Assembly (NCBI RefSeq): GCF_000348925.1
Contig: NZ_AODQ01000022.1
Location: 1 to 46,398, forward strand
Length of the DNA: 46,398 nt
Reading direction: 5' to 3'
Source: Cesiribacter andamanensis AMV16
GTDB taxonomy: Bacteria > Bacteroidota > Bacteroidia > Cytophagales > Cyclobacteriaceae
Under the pieces are notes generated by a model. That model worked only from the letters and a program-made list of their open reading frames with translations. It did no database searches and was not told where the DNA came from. Of the stretch, positions 1 to 8,682 are shown piece after piece. Within the stretch, counting starts at the first letter, position 1; the number at the start of each line of letters is the position of its first letter. A program made the position numbers and the translations under genes.

Positions 1-1
1 G

Positions 2-673
2 GGTACCCTGCTGGGGGGGATTTTTGCCCTGATCTTTCAGCCACAGATTGTAGCCGAGGTGGCCGGCCTAGCGGATGATCCTTTTCGGGCAGCCTATGTG
101 GCTGTGATGAAAGCCATGTACAGCGATATCAGCATTCCTTCGGACAATGCGGTGGTAAATGACCTGCTGTCGACCGGCGGCATGTCGGGCATGCTCAATA
201 CCATCTGGCTGATTGTGTGTGCCATGGTGTTTGGGGGGGTCATGGAAAGTGTGGGTCTGCTGCAGCGCATTACCGAGGGTGTGATCCACTGGGCTACCTC
301 TACCGGTTCGCTTATTGCCTCTACGGCCGCTACCTGTATTTTCTTTAACCTGACGGCCTCCGACCAGTACCTGGCCATAGTGGTGCCCGGCCGCATGTAC
401 GCCGATACCTACCGCAAGCGGGGTCTGGCACCCGAAAATCTGAGCCGGACGCTGGAAGACAGCGGAACGGTTACCTCAGTGCTGGTGCCCTGGAATACCT
501 GCGGGGCAACTCAGGCCACGGTGCTGGGGGTGGCAACGCTTACCTATCTGCCCTACTGCTTTTTTAACCTGATCAGTCCGCTAATGACGATCACCTACGG
601 GTATTTGAATATCAAAATCACCCGTATCAAAAACCAAACAGCCGAGAAAACAGATACATTAGTAAATGTTTAA
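2..673 (+). CDS. nhaC: NhaC-family Na+/H+ antiporter, C-terminal part (5' end outside window)
   Basis: The reading frame is open from the first full codon at base 2, so this is the last ~223 residues of a longer gene; the GTG at 59 is internal. The protein is a run of hydrophobic segments with the NhaC C-terminal pattern: an ASDQYLAIVVPGRMY-like segment, then GTVTSVLVPWNTCGA and a final TLTYLPYCFFN helix. NhaC antiporters exchange cytoplasmic Na+ for external H+ in the inner membrane and are usually about 450-500 residues, so roughly half is present. Its stop overlaps the start of the next gene by 8 bases, so the two are probably co-transcribed. The family call is firm; ion specificity is inferred from the family. 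Confidence 0.87.
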   Translation, partial: GTLLGGIFALIFQPQIVAEVAGLADDPFRAAYVAVMKAMYSDISIPSDNAVVNDLLSTGGMSGMLNTIWLIVCAMVFGGVMESVGLLQRITEGVIHWATSTGSLIASTAATCIFFNLTASDQYLAIVVPGRMYADTYRKRGLAPENLSRTLEDSGTVTSVLVPWNTCGATQATVLGVATLTYLPYCFFNLISPLMTITYGYLNIKITRIKNQTAEKTDTLVNV

Positions 674-1325
674 GCAAGAGGTAACCCGAGAGGAGATCAA
701 TGAGCTGCCCCTTTTCCGCTATGAGGGAAAGGCCAGGGTAGTAAGCACTGCCGAGGAGCTGAGTGAAGCCCTCCGGGAGCTGCAACAGCATCCGGTCATT
801 GGCTTTGATACCGAAAGCCGCCCTTCCTTCCGCAAAGGGGAGTATTATCCCATATCGCTGGTGCAACTGGCGGTGCCCGGCTGTGTGTACCTGATCCGTA
901 CCAATAAAACCGGCTTTACCCCGGGCTTTAAGGCACTTTTTGAAAATCCGGCCATCATCAAGGCGGGTATATCCATTCTGGATGATCTGCGGGAGCTGCA
1001 GAAGCTGGCCCATTTTACCCCTACCAATGTAGTAGACCTGAACCAGGTGGCCCAGACGGCCGGTGTTAAGAACATAGGGGTGCGCAGCCTCTCGGCCATT
1101 TTCCTGGAGATCCGCATCAGCAAAAGCCAGCAAACCTCTAATTGGGAGCGCGATTCGCTGAGCAGCAGCCAGATTGCCTATGCCGCTACCGATGCCTGGG
1201 TATGCCTTCAGCTGTTTGAGAAGCTGGAGCGCTGGGGCTTTTTTGAACCCGAAGAACACCTCTTTCGCATGCCACCGCCGCCCAAGCCCAAGTTCAGGCC
1301 CGAAGGCCGGCGCTTTGATTCCTGA
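666..1325 (+). CDS. 3'-5' exonuclease, DEDDy type (RNase D/WRN-like)
   Basis: A 219-residue protein with a single DnaQ-like exonuclease domain. Visible catalytic motifs are Exo I (GFDTES, about residue 47-52), Exo II (GISILDDLREL, around 100) and Exo III (YAATDAW, around 172-178), the YxxxD spacing marking the DEDDy subclass. There is no HRDC domain, so this is the short RNase D-like form that trims RNA or DNA 3' ends. The tail is rich in proline and basic residues. The ATG at 666 lies inside the end of nhaC (8-base overlap), which favours translational coupling. The substrate cannot be told from sequence. Confidence 0.88.
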   Translation: MFKQEVTREEINELPLFRYEGKARVVSTAEELSEALRELQQHPVIGFDTESRPSFRKGEYYPISLVQLAVPGCVYLIRTNKTGFTPGFKALFENPAIIKAGISILDDLRELQKLAHFTPTNVVDLNQVAQTAGVKNIGVRSLSAIFLEIRISKSQQTSNWERDSLSSSQIAYAATDAWVCLQLFEKLERWGFFEPEEHLFRMPPPPKPKFRPEGRRFDS

Positions 1326-1453
1326 AAAGGAGGGAAGCGTGCCAGTTTATTGGGGTGAAAATAATGGGGCTTTAGCCTACTTTCAGCTCTTTTAATTTTT
1401 AGCAAAGGATTGGCCTACTCTTTCCCTTCAGGAGCCTGCCCTTGTTTTTGGGT

Positions 1454-2068
1454 TTATTCCCTTCCTTCCTCCATCACCTGCACACCTCGCAGGTCAGTTG
1501 CTTTTTCCAACACTTCGGCATAGCGGCTCTGGCGAATGGCAAGCTGTAGCCGGCAGCGGTCGGTAAATTCCTGCGCCACTACCTGCAACTCATACTCGCT
1601 TACCAGCCGCATCACTTCGTTGGTCTGTTCATAGCCAAAGTGTAGCGTAAGGGGGGCTGTTATGAGCTCTTCTACCACCTCACTGGCGGCAAGCGCCTCA
1701 GCGGCAGCAGTTTTATAGGCCTGAATAAGGCCGCTTACACCCAGCTTGGTGCCGCCAAAGTAGCGGATCACCACCACCAGCGTATTGGTAAGCTCCAGGG
1801 AACGGATCTGGCCCAGGATGGGGTCGCCGGCCGAGTGGTTGGGTTCACCGCCATCATTGGCCCGGTAGCGCTCGGCGCGGGGCCCCAGGATCCAGGCATA
1901 GCAGTGGTGGCGGGCATCAAAGTATTCCTTTCGCAGCTCCTCCAGCCGCTGCTTGATGTCTTCTTCGGACCGTACCGGGTAGGCCCGGGCAATAAACTTG
2001 CTGCCTTTTTCTTTGTAGAGCCCTTCGCAGGGGCGGGTCAGGGTACGGTAGGTGTCCGGGGCAGGCAT
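1454..2068 (-). CDS. YigZ/IMPACT family protein (UPF0029)
   Basis: A 204-residue protein of normal length for the YigZ family. The N-terminal Impact domain carries the family signature: GSKFIARA, HHCYAWIL, then NDGGEPNHSAGDPIL and the strongly conserved RYFGGTKLGVSGLI (about residues 105-120). A C-terminal domain of ferredoxin-like fold (DUF1949 type) follows. Bacterial YigZ is a cytoplasmic protein of uncertain function; eukaryotic IMPACT regulates Gcn1/Gcn2. The start ATG shares one base with the stop of the upstream TPR gene (TAATG), so it is the third gene of a tight leftward operon with the TPR protein and the DMT transporter. Confidence 0.9.
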   Translation of the reverse strand: MPAPDTYRTLTRPCEGLYKEKGSKFIARAYPVRSEEDIKQRLEELRKEYFDARHHCYAWILGPRAERYRANDGGEPNHSAGDPILGQIRSLELTNTLVVVIRYFGGTKLGVSGLIQAYKTAAAEALAASEVVEELITAPLTLHFGYEQTNEVMRLVSEYELQVVAQEFTDRCRLQLAIRQSRYAEVLEKATDLRGVQVMEEGRE

Positions 2069-3204
2069 TAGCGGAGATGCTTCTTGGCTTCCTGTTTTAC
2101 GGGATATTCATAGGAGGCCAGCTTGAGGGCCTGCTGCCAGGAGGCTTTGGCCAGCTCTTTCTGCTGGCTGGCTTCATAATAGCGGGCCAGGCCGGCATGG
2201 GCCATGCTACGGTAGGTATCGGCCACATAGTTAAGGGGCTCGGCCAGCCGGAGGGCCTGCTGGTAGTGCTGCCGGGCCAGGGGGTAATTGGCCTCCTGTT
2301 TTTCCTGCAGCATGCCACTGAAGAGCTCGCCTGCCATGCGGTAGTAGGGATCGGGCTGCTGCAGCAGGTACTGTACATGCGGTGCCGCCTGCTGGTAGCG
2401 CCGGGCCGCCACCAGGGTTTCGGCCAGCTGTAGCCGAACAAAGCGGTTGTTGGGATAGGTCTGGTAGAGGTACTGGATGCTCTGCAGGGCTTTTTGGGGC
2501 TGATTCTCGTAGTAGAGGTAGATGTGAACCAGAAAGATGGCCGCCTCGGCCCGGGTGAACACATTCTGGCGCACCGATTGCTCCATTTGCTGCAGGCCCA
2601 GCTCTTTGTTACCCTCCTGAAACAGCCACATAAAGGGCTTGTAAACCGGGTGCAGCTCCGGATACTTGACCCGGTAATAGTTGTAAACCCCTACAGGGAA
2701 ATTAAACTCACTGTATTTTTCCCGCAGGCCGAATCCCTGCTTCATATACCCATAGGTAGGCTTGGCTTCGCCAATGGCCGCCATATAATCCCCTTTTTCG
2801 GCATGGTAGCGCGTAAGCAGGCTGTGGGCTGTCAGGGTCAGAAAGGTGATGAGTGTATGGTCCTGGCCCCGCTTCAGGTAGCTTTCCGACTGCTGCTTGG
2901 TTTGCTGCAGCAGCTGCACAAATTCGCCAAAGCCGGCTGAACCCGTATGCATGGGGGCCTGCTGGTAGTAGATGTTGAGCGCTTTGAGCAGGGGGTATAC
3001 CGGATGGGTTGCGGGCACCTGCGCTTTGAGGGCCTCCAGCTCCTGTAGGGCCCGGCCATGCTCGGCGCTGTAGATCAAGTGGGTGATCTGCTCTACCCGG
3101 TCCAGTGCCGCTTTGTCCTGCAGCAGGCTGTAGGGGGTCTGTGCCTGCACCCAGGGGGGGCAAAGCATCAGCAACACAAGCACCACGGCAGGCAGGTATC
3201 TCAT
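2068..3204 (-). CDS. Secreted tetratricopeptide-repeat protein, unknown function
   Basis: A 378-residue protein. I chose the ATG at 3204 because it begins a clear signal peptide (MRYLPAVVLVLLMLCPPW, cleavage near VQAQ) and sits one base from the end of the DMT gene; an ATG further upstream (3261) would run into that gene. The mature part is alpha-helical with TPR-like units, best seen in the C-terminal half (ALQSIQYLYQTYPNN, RYQQAAPHVQYLLQQPDP, LARQHYQQALRLAEP, AKASWQQALKLA). A likely periplasmic scaffold protein. It is the middle gene of a leftward operon with the DMT transporter and the YigZ protein. No catalytic motif is visible and no function is proposed. Confidence 0.8.
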   Translation of the reverse strand: MRYLPAVVLVLLMLCPPWVQAQTPYSLLQDKAALDRVEQITHLIYSAEHGRALQELEALKAQVPATHPVYPLLKALNIYYQQAPMHTGSAGFGEFVQLLQQTKQQSESYLKRGQDHTLITFLTLTAHSLLTRYHAEKGDYMAAIGEAKPTYGYMKQGFGLREKYSEFNFPVGVYNYYRVKYPELHPVYKPFMWLFQEGNKELGLQQMEQSVRQNVFTRAEAAIFLVHIYLYYENQPQKALQSIQYLYQTYPNNRFVRLQLAETLVAARRYQQAAPHVQYLLQQPDPYYRMAGELFSGMLQEKQEANYPLARQHYQQALRLAEPLNYVADTYRSMAHAGLARYYEASQQKELAKASWQQALKLASYEYPVKQEAKKHLR

Positions 3205-3205
3205 A

Positions 3206-4102
3206 CTAAAGCATGCTAAGGATTTCCTGGTAGGAAAGCAAGAATATTGCCAGTACAGCAAGTCCGAGGCCGATTTGATTCACCGGCAGCAATTTTTCTT
3301 TATAGAGGAGAATGGCCAGCAGGGCCGAGCCCAGAATAATGCTGATGTTGAGCAGGGGGTAGAAGAAAGCTCCGTTATTATCAAAATCGGCCAGCCCCTT
3401 TACAATAAAGTAAATGCTGAAGAAGTTGGGCACCCCCAGGGCAATGCCGCCCAGCAGCTCTTTTTTGCCGGTGGGAATGCGGCGGACCAGTTGCAGGATC
3501 AGGCCCAGGAGGGCCGCCACCCCAAAGATCACCAGCGGAAATATAGCTTCCTCCCGCTCGCTCAGGTAGCGGTAACTGGTGTAGTTAATGGTAGTATCGA
3601 TGATGCCGCTGCACAGAAATACCCCCACAGGCAGCAGAAAGATAAGCCGGTTGCCGGGCAGGGGAGCTTTGCCTTTAAGGCGGGGCTTCCAGGAGCTCAT
3701 GTAAATGGCCACAAAGGCCAGCCCGATGCCCAGGTAGTTCCACCCATCAAAGGCTTTGCTTTCGATCTGCAGCACAAACAGGCTAAAGATCACCGGCAGG
3801 GCCAGCGACATTTTGGCGGCAATGGATGAGACGGTAACGCTCAGGCGCTGGGTGGTGAGCGCCATCATATAGAAAGTACCGATAAACAGCACGCCCAGAA
3901 AAAGGGCAAATACCAGCCAGGGGCTATCCAGCGAAACAAGCTGCAGGGCGGCTGTATCCCCCATAAAAACCAGTCCCGTCAGCACACAGACAAAGTAGTT
4001 GACCACTATGGCCGGCAAGGTAGCGACCCCAAAGCGCACATAGCCCCTGAAGATCAGGAAAATAGCCACATTAAACAAAATGCCTAAGAGCAGATAGGGC
4101 AT
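3206..4102 (-). CDS. DMT-superfamily (EamA-like) transporter
   Basis: About 298 residues, almost wholly hydrophobic, with about ten predicted transmembrane helices in two similar halves, as in drug/metabolite transporters. I chose the ATG at 4102 (MPYLLLGILFNVAIFLIFRG) because it opens with the first membrane helix; the longer frame starting at 4228 would add a polar stretch and overlap the glycosyltransferase gene. An inner-membrane carrier whose substrate cannot be told. First gene of the leftward operon leading into the TPR protein (one base apart) and the YigZ protein. Base composition here is like the flank, in contrast with the AT-rich gene upstream. Confidence 0.83.
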   Translation of the reverse strand: MPYLLLGILFNVAIFLIFRGYVRFGVATLPAIVVNYFVCVLTGLVFMGDTAALQLVSLDSPWLVFALFLGVLFIGTFYMMALTTQRLSVTVSSIAAKMSLALPVIFSLFVLQIESKAFDGWNYLGIGLAFVAIYMSSWKPRLKGKAPLPGNRLIFLLPVGVFLCSGIIDTTINYTSYRYLSEREEAIFPLVIFGVAALLGLILQLVRRIPTGKKELLGGIALGVPNFFSIYFIVKGLADFDNNGAFFYPLLNISIILGSALLAILLYKEKLLPVNQIGLGLAVLAIFLLSYQEILSML

Positions 4103-4169
4103 ACAAGGGGAGGGGTTGAAGTAGGGAGCAAAAATAGGGAATTCTACCGTATCTGAATCTGTACAGGTA

Positions 4170-5384
4170 TTATTTCCTATACTCGCTAATAGCGGAGCAA
4201 TAGACCTCCAGAATCTGCTGGCATACAACCTGACGGGAATACCGCTGTAAGAAATCTTGCCTTATGGTTTCTGATTCATATTCATGAACGGAAGTTAGAA
4301 ATTGAATTAAAGCCCTTGTCAAGGCTTCACTATCGCCAGCAGGTACTACTATCCCATTATGTTGATGAATGATGCTTTCCGGACCACCGCATGCTGTTGT
4401 GATTACCGGTTTGCCACAGGCGATTGCCTCTAATATGACCATAGGTAAATTCTCATGCATGCTGGGCAAGACAAACGCCTGACAAGCGCGCATTTCTTCA
4501 GCTACCTGTTCCCTGCTCAAAACGCCAAGCCACTGAATTGTATCTTGAAGTTCGTAGTGTTTAGCAAGTTGTTGATAGGCTTCTTTTTCAGATCCTTCCC
4601 CTCCAATTCGAAAGAGCACTTTTATGTTTGCTACTTTCAGACGTCTGATTGCCTCCAGGAGGTAGGGAATGCCCTTTTGAGCTTCTAATCTTCCTAGTGT
4701 AAAGAAATGGAAACCGGCAGTTGCCCCTAAATTCTCTACAGGGGTAAAAAAGGACTCATCTGTTAGGTTCGGGATATAGGTTAAATTAGGAATTTTCAGC
4801 TGGCTTAGTTTTTCTTTCTGCTGGGGACTTACCATGATATTACAGGAAGAGCAAAGGAGTGGCATTTTAAGCCAAGAATCTATCTTACCTGATTTAGTCA
4901 GGTAGCTGGTAAAAGGGAACGGCGACATATGCTCGGTAATCACATAGGGAATGCGATACAGCTTTGATAATTCCATAGCGACCCAACCAGCTGGATGCGA
5001 GGTATGAGCATGAATGATTGCGACATCACCATGATTTTTACGAAACGCAAGAAGATGCTCTTTATTAATTTGCACGATACGCTTCATGTTTCCTTTCAGA
5101 AATGTGCGGCTCCAAGTAAGGGCGGGCGTATAGTATTCAATGAAATTTGGTGCTAAGGATAACTGTTGAGCGTGGTGTCTATAAAAAGAATAGACCTTTT
5201 TTAGATTATGAATATGATCTTTAGCCCATAGAAGAAATTTTTCCTCATTTTGTCCCCAATGGCTAAGCGCAAATGTGTGTTCTGGAAAAATCTTTGCCAA
5301 GGCAATGACCTGCTCTTTGGTGAAAATTCCTGCATGAGGATTGCTTTCTGAGGGGTACCAGGAGGGAATGATGAAAATGTTCAT
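4170..5384 (-). CDS. Glycosyltransferase family 4
   Basis: A 404-residue GT-B fold enzyme. The N-terminal half starts IIPSWYPSESNPHAGIFTKEQ, typical of family 4 acceptor domains, and contains IHAHTSHPAGW. The C-terminal half has FFTLGRLEAQKGIPYLLEAI, the nucleotide-sugar domain motif RIGGEGSEKEAYQQ, and the EX7E region MHENLPMVILEAIACGKPVI followed by GGPESI. It would transfer a sugar from a nucleotide donor to a growing surface polysaccharide on the cytoplasmic face of the inner membrane. It is AT-rich compared with the genes to its left and begins a cluster with two sulfotransferases and a flippase. Sugar specificity is unknown. Confidence 0.9.
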   Translation of the reverse strand: MNIFIIPSWYPSESNPHAGIFTKEQVIALAKIFPEHTFALSHWGQNEEKFLLWAKDHIHNLKKVYSFYRHHAQQLSLAPNFIEYYTPALTWSRTFLKGNMKRIVQINKEHLLAFRKNHGDVAIIHAHTSHPAGWVAMELSKLYRIPYVITEHMSPFPFTSYLTKSGKIDSWLKMPLLCSSCNIMVSPQQKEKLSQLKIPNLTYIPNLTDESFFTPVENLGATAGFHFFTLGRLEAQKGIPYLLEAIRRLKVANIKVLFRIGGEGSEKEAYQQLAKHYELQDTIQWLGVLSREQVAEEMRACQAFVLPSMHENLPMVILEAIACGKPVITTACGGPESIIHQHNGIVVPAGDSEALTRALIQFLTSVHEYESETIRQDFLQRYSRQVVCQQILEVYCSAISEYRK

Positions 5385-5580
5385 GAGTTATGGCCTGTCA
5401 GCTATGGCCTGGTTTCAAGGTGCTGTTCTTATTTCTCAATGATAAGCAAATTATGCAGAGCAAAGCGAAGGCTGCTCCAGACAGTTCCTGGTGTCTCTCA
5501 ATTATTGCTGCTTATAGTTAGGGGTGAAAGAAGACTTGTTAGTATATTTCCAGGGTCATACGACTAGTTTGATCCTATCA

Positions 5581-6270
5581 ATGATTATCTCCCACAAACA
5601 TAAATTCATCTTTGTTAAAACCCAGAAAACCGCTGGATCTTCCTTGGAAATTGCCCTTTCGGCTATATGTGGTGCGGAAGATGTGCTTACCCCTTTGGAT
5701 GAGGATGAAGAAAAGGTAAGAAAAGCACTTGGGTACAGGGGGGCGCAAAATTATATCATCCCTTTTTGGCAGTATAAGACCTTGGACTGGGCAAAATTTT
5801 TCTATTTCCGTAAAAGGCTTCAATATTACCACCATATGTCGGCCCACCAGATCAAATGGTATCTGGGAGCGGATATCTGGAAAAGCTATTTTACTTTTTG
5901 CTTTGAGCGTAATCCCTGGGATAAGGTAATCTCTTATTATTATTGGGAGGAGGGTGACAGGAGAGAAAAAAACATCCAAGACTTTTTGCTAAGCGGGCGG
6001 GGGGGGGACATGAGGGGTTTTGATCTATATAGCCAGGGGGGAGTGCCCATTGTAGATAAGGTGTACAAGTATGAGAATATGGAAGATAATCTGAAAGACC
6101 TTTCCGATAGGTTAGGACTATGCACAGCTTTACGGCTTCCGGAATATAGAGCGAAGGGCGGGGCTAGGAAGGATAAAAGATCTTACAGGGAAATACTAAG
6201 CGCACAGGAAGCAGAACTGATTGCTGCCATTTTTGCTAGGGAGATTAAATATTTTTCATACTATTTTTAG
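5581..6270 (+). CDS. Sulfotransferase family protein (PAPS-dependent)
   Basis: About 229 residues from the ATG at 5581; an in-frame GTG at 5524 would add 19 residues that do not belong to the domain. The 5'-phosphosulfate loop is FVKTQKTAGSS (residues 11-21), preceded by a short beta strand. The 3'-phosphate motif is FCFERNPWDKVISYYYW, with the expected Arg and Ser. A His-rich stretch (YYHHMSAHQIKW) between them could hold the catalytic base. This is the carbohydrate/Sulfotransfer_2-like type with the 'FVKTxKTAGSS' signature. It probably adds sulfate from PAPS to a polysaccharide. Its stop overlaps the restored stop of the convergent sulfotransferase by two to three bases. Confidence 0.83.
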   Translation: MIISHKHKFIFVKTQKTAGSSLEIALSAICGAEDVLTPLDEDEEKVRKALGYRGAQNYIIPFWQYKTLDWAKFFYFRKRLQYYHHMSAHQIKWYLGADIWKSYFTFCFERNPWDKVISYYYWEEGDRREKNIQDFLLSGRGGDMRGFDLYSQGGVPIVDKVYKYENMEDNLKDLSDRLGLCTALRLPEYRAKGGARKDKRSYREILSAQEAELIAAIFAREIKYFSYYF

Positions 6271-7255
6271 GTTGAGAAGTATGATTCCTGGTGATTGGGC
6301 TCTATGTTTTGCGTGTAAAGATCAATTTCAAAAGCCTCCAGTACGTTGAGAATATTTACTATTTGCTGTGGTGTTAACTCTTTTTTCCAGCGGCTTAGCT
6401 GACTCATTCTGTCTTTGGCTTTCAGAAAAGCAATAGAAGAAGGACTGGTAGATAGGCTCGGCTTATCAAGAGTAGACAGTAAATTGTCCGGGATTGTTCG
6501 CTCTATATAATTAAATAGCTTTTTGAGTTCGACTTCAGGGGATAAGACAAGATTTTCATAACTGATGCTTAGCCATTTTTTTTATTATCGGGATGGTAAA
6601 TCGTGTTTTTAGTGTTTAGTGCCCAAATAGCAGCCAGGATTTCTTCAGGTTGTTTCAGTTTGCGGAAAATAGCATCATATGCCATAAATACATCATTGTA
6701 CCTGAACTCAGGTGTATAAAAAATAGGATTATGCATAAACTTTTGCCGGCTAGGATGCTTCATTTGAGATGCAACTACTGCACAGGGGTGACGGGAGAGA
6801 CAAATTGCCTTAATGTCAAACTTGTCTCTAAGCCAGGGTAAAAGTAAATGGCCGAAATTAAATTTATAAATAAAGGTTTCTGCTTTCCCTAATTGCCTGA
6901 TATTGGTTTCTCTATAAATATTTAGGTTGGCGATTTCTCTGTTAAAAAGCTTATAGAAGAATTCTTCGGCCTCGGGCCATTCAACATTCTGAGGTATAGG
7001 CTGATAATAATAAAAATTTAAAAGTCGAGTCTCTTTAAGTTTTCCATCCTTTGGATCAGGAATACTACCATTGCCCTGAAACAATCCTCTCCAAAGCGGT
7101 TCATCTACTAAGGCGGTATTAGGAACGGTTTTTAGAATCTCGGCTAGCCAGGTAGAACCTCCACGAGGATGGGTAAAGAGAGAAATTGTGTTTTTTTGAT
7201 TAAAGCTTTTTTCTCTACTTTGCTGTTTTGCAAAGGGCTCGATATACACATGCAA
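6267..7255 (-). pseudogene. Second sulfotransferase, broken by a -1 frameshift in an A8 tract
   Basis: The first part reads 228 residues from 7255 to a stop at 6569: it has the 5'-phosphosulfate loop THPRGGSTWLAEIL (about residues 28-41) and the 3'-phosphate motif LSRHPCAVVASQ. It ends abruptly at ...HPDNKKNG. The neighbouring frame continues without a break as KKWLSISYENLVLSPEVE... to a stop at 6267-6269, and this is the standard sulfotransferase C-terminus (the conserved Y-E-x-L-x-x-x-P segment). The junction is a run of eight A on the minus strand (T at 6576-6583); nine A would give one intact ~329-residue protein. It could be a true pseudogene, a slippage-switched gene, or a sequencing error. 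The start is 38 bases downstream of the flippase gene, so they are probably one operon. Confidence 0.8.
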
Positions 7256-7292
7256 GTAAAACCTATCCGAAATCTTTTTTTTAAAAGCCTGA

Positions 7293-8597
7293 TCATAGTT
7301 GCACTAAAATTGGTTTCTTTTGGTATTTGTGCATGTTGTAAAAGATTGTCCGATAATACAACAGACCAGTTATGAGCATGTGAAAGATGCTGAAAATACC
7401 AATAAGTCTTAATGTTAAGAATATATCATTTGTGTAGAAGTCTGTTATTAAAACTGTTCCTAATAGGAATAGCTTTAGAGCCTGAAATGTTAATACAAGT
7501 ACCTGCTTGCGATGCACGGTTAATGAAATGCCAAAACAAGCTGTAATTCCCTGACAGAAAGTAATTGGTGAGAGAAATGCTGCGATGGTTCCTGCTTCCT
7601 CCCAACCCTCGCCAAGAATAAAACCAAGCAATTCATCGCCCCCCATCCATAAAATGGCTGCATAAGGAAATAAGATCAGTCCATAATACTTGCAGACTTT
7701 AAAAACAAGTTGGGGCCGACTAGGAACTGGGGTATGCGCTAATCGCTCCGCAAATATCTGGCCTGCACTCATGCTCAAAGCAGTTAAGGGAAGCATTATA
7801 ATACTATAGGCCATACTATAAGAGCCCGTAAGGTCGGTGCCATAAAAATAACCTATCCAAAAAATAGGCAGGTGTTGGATGAATAAGCCGAGAAGAAGGC
7901 TAGGAAGAGAAAAACCGGGAAAATCTTTAAAGTGATAGGCAAATGAACGTAAGCTTTTTAAAGGAATATAAAATGATTGCCGCTGATAAAATAAGGCTAT
8001 GCAAAACATGCATACACTACCTAACACAAGTCCATATATAAGCCCATTATGATTTAATGGCAGCGTGTAAAATAATAATGCTCCAGAAAGAATTGTAAGC
8101 CGCTGGCATATCAGCGCTATGCTAAACTTCTTATAACTGCGAAAGCGGATGAGCCAATTTTGGACAATTTGCCAATAACCACTACAGGCAACCAGTAGAG
8201 GTAGTAGCCAAATGTACGTGAGTGAAAAACCGGTATGCGTACTCCATAACTTCAACAAGGGAGATGAAAGCGCTAGTAGAATACAAATTAGACAAACGGT
8301 TACTGCAAGTAATACCTGCGATAACTGGAAAAGCCTCTGAGAATGTAGAGGTCTTTTTGTAATTACGATTCCGGCCTCATAACGTCCACTGGAGGCAATT
8401 AAGAGTATTGCTAAAATACTATTTAACAGGGCAAATTCGCCAAACTGTTCAGGAGTATATACCCTAGCCAATAGTATTTGGCTTATTAACGCGATAAGCT
8501 GCACGGCAACTCTACCAGATAACAAAATAGCTACATGCTGTAGACTTTTACTCCCTGCATAGGATTTTGCTTTAGATAGAATGGCTACTGCAAGCAT
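7293..8597 (-). CDS. Wzx-like oligosaccharide flippase (polysaccharide biosynthesis protein)
   Basis: A 434-residue membrane protein with about 12 hydrophobic helices, of the MATE/MOP flippase superfamily. The N-terminal segment ILLSGRVAVQLIALISQILLARVYTPEQFGEFALL is the typical first two helices of Wzx-type exporters, with the conserved L-x-x-x-x-Y-x-P-E-x-F-G. It would flip lipid-linked oligosaccharide across the inner membrane. The gene is distinctly AT-rich and lies 37 bases upstream of the broken sulfotransferase. The short gap to the divergent GT2 gene (8598-8682) should hold promoters for both, but I could not assign a convincing consensus. Confidence 0.88.
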   Translation of the reverse strand: MLAVAILSKAKSYAGSKSLQHVAILLSGRVAVQLIALISQILLARVYTPEQFGEFALLNSILAILLIASSGRYEAGIVITKRPLHSQRLFQLSQVLLAVTVCLICILLALSSPLLKLWSTHTGFSLTYIWLLPLLVACSGYWQIVQNWLIRFRSYKKFSIALICQRLTILSGALLFYTLPLNHNGLIYGLVLGSVCMFCIALFYQRQSFYIPLKSLRSFAYHFKDFPGFSLPSLLLGLFIQHLPIFWIGYFYGTDLTGSYSMAYSIIMLPLTALSMSAGQIFAERLAHTPVPSRPQLVFKVCKYYGLILFPYAAILWMGGDELLGFILGEGWEEAGTIAAFLSPITFCQGITACFGISLTVHRKQVLVLTFQALKLFLLGTVLITDFYTNDIFLTLRLIGIFSIFHMLITGLLYYRTIFYNMHKYQKKPILVQL

Positions 8598-8682
8598 GCT
8601 TTGTGCCTGTATGGGTAGGGTTTGAGCATAAAAATATAGTATTTAAGGTTAATTAGTAGGATATAGTTCAACTTCGTATAAA

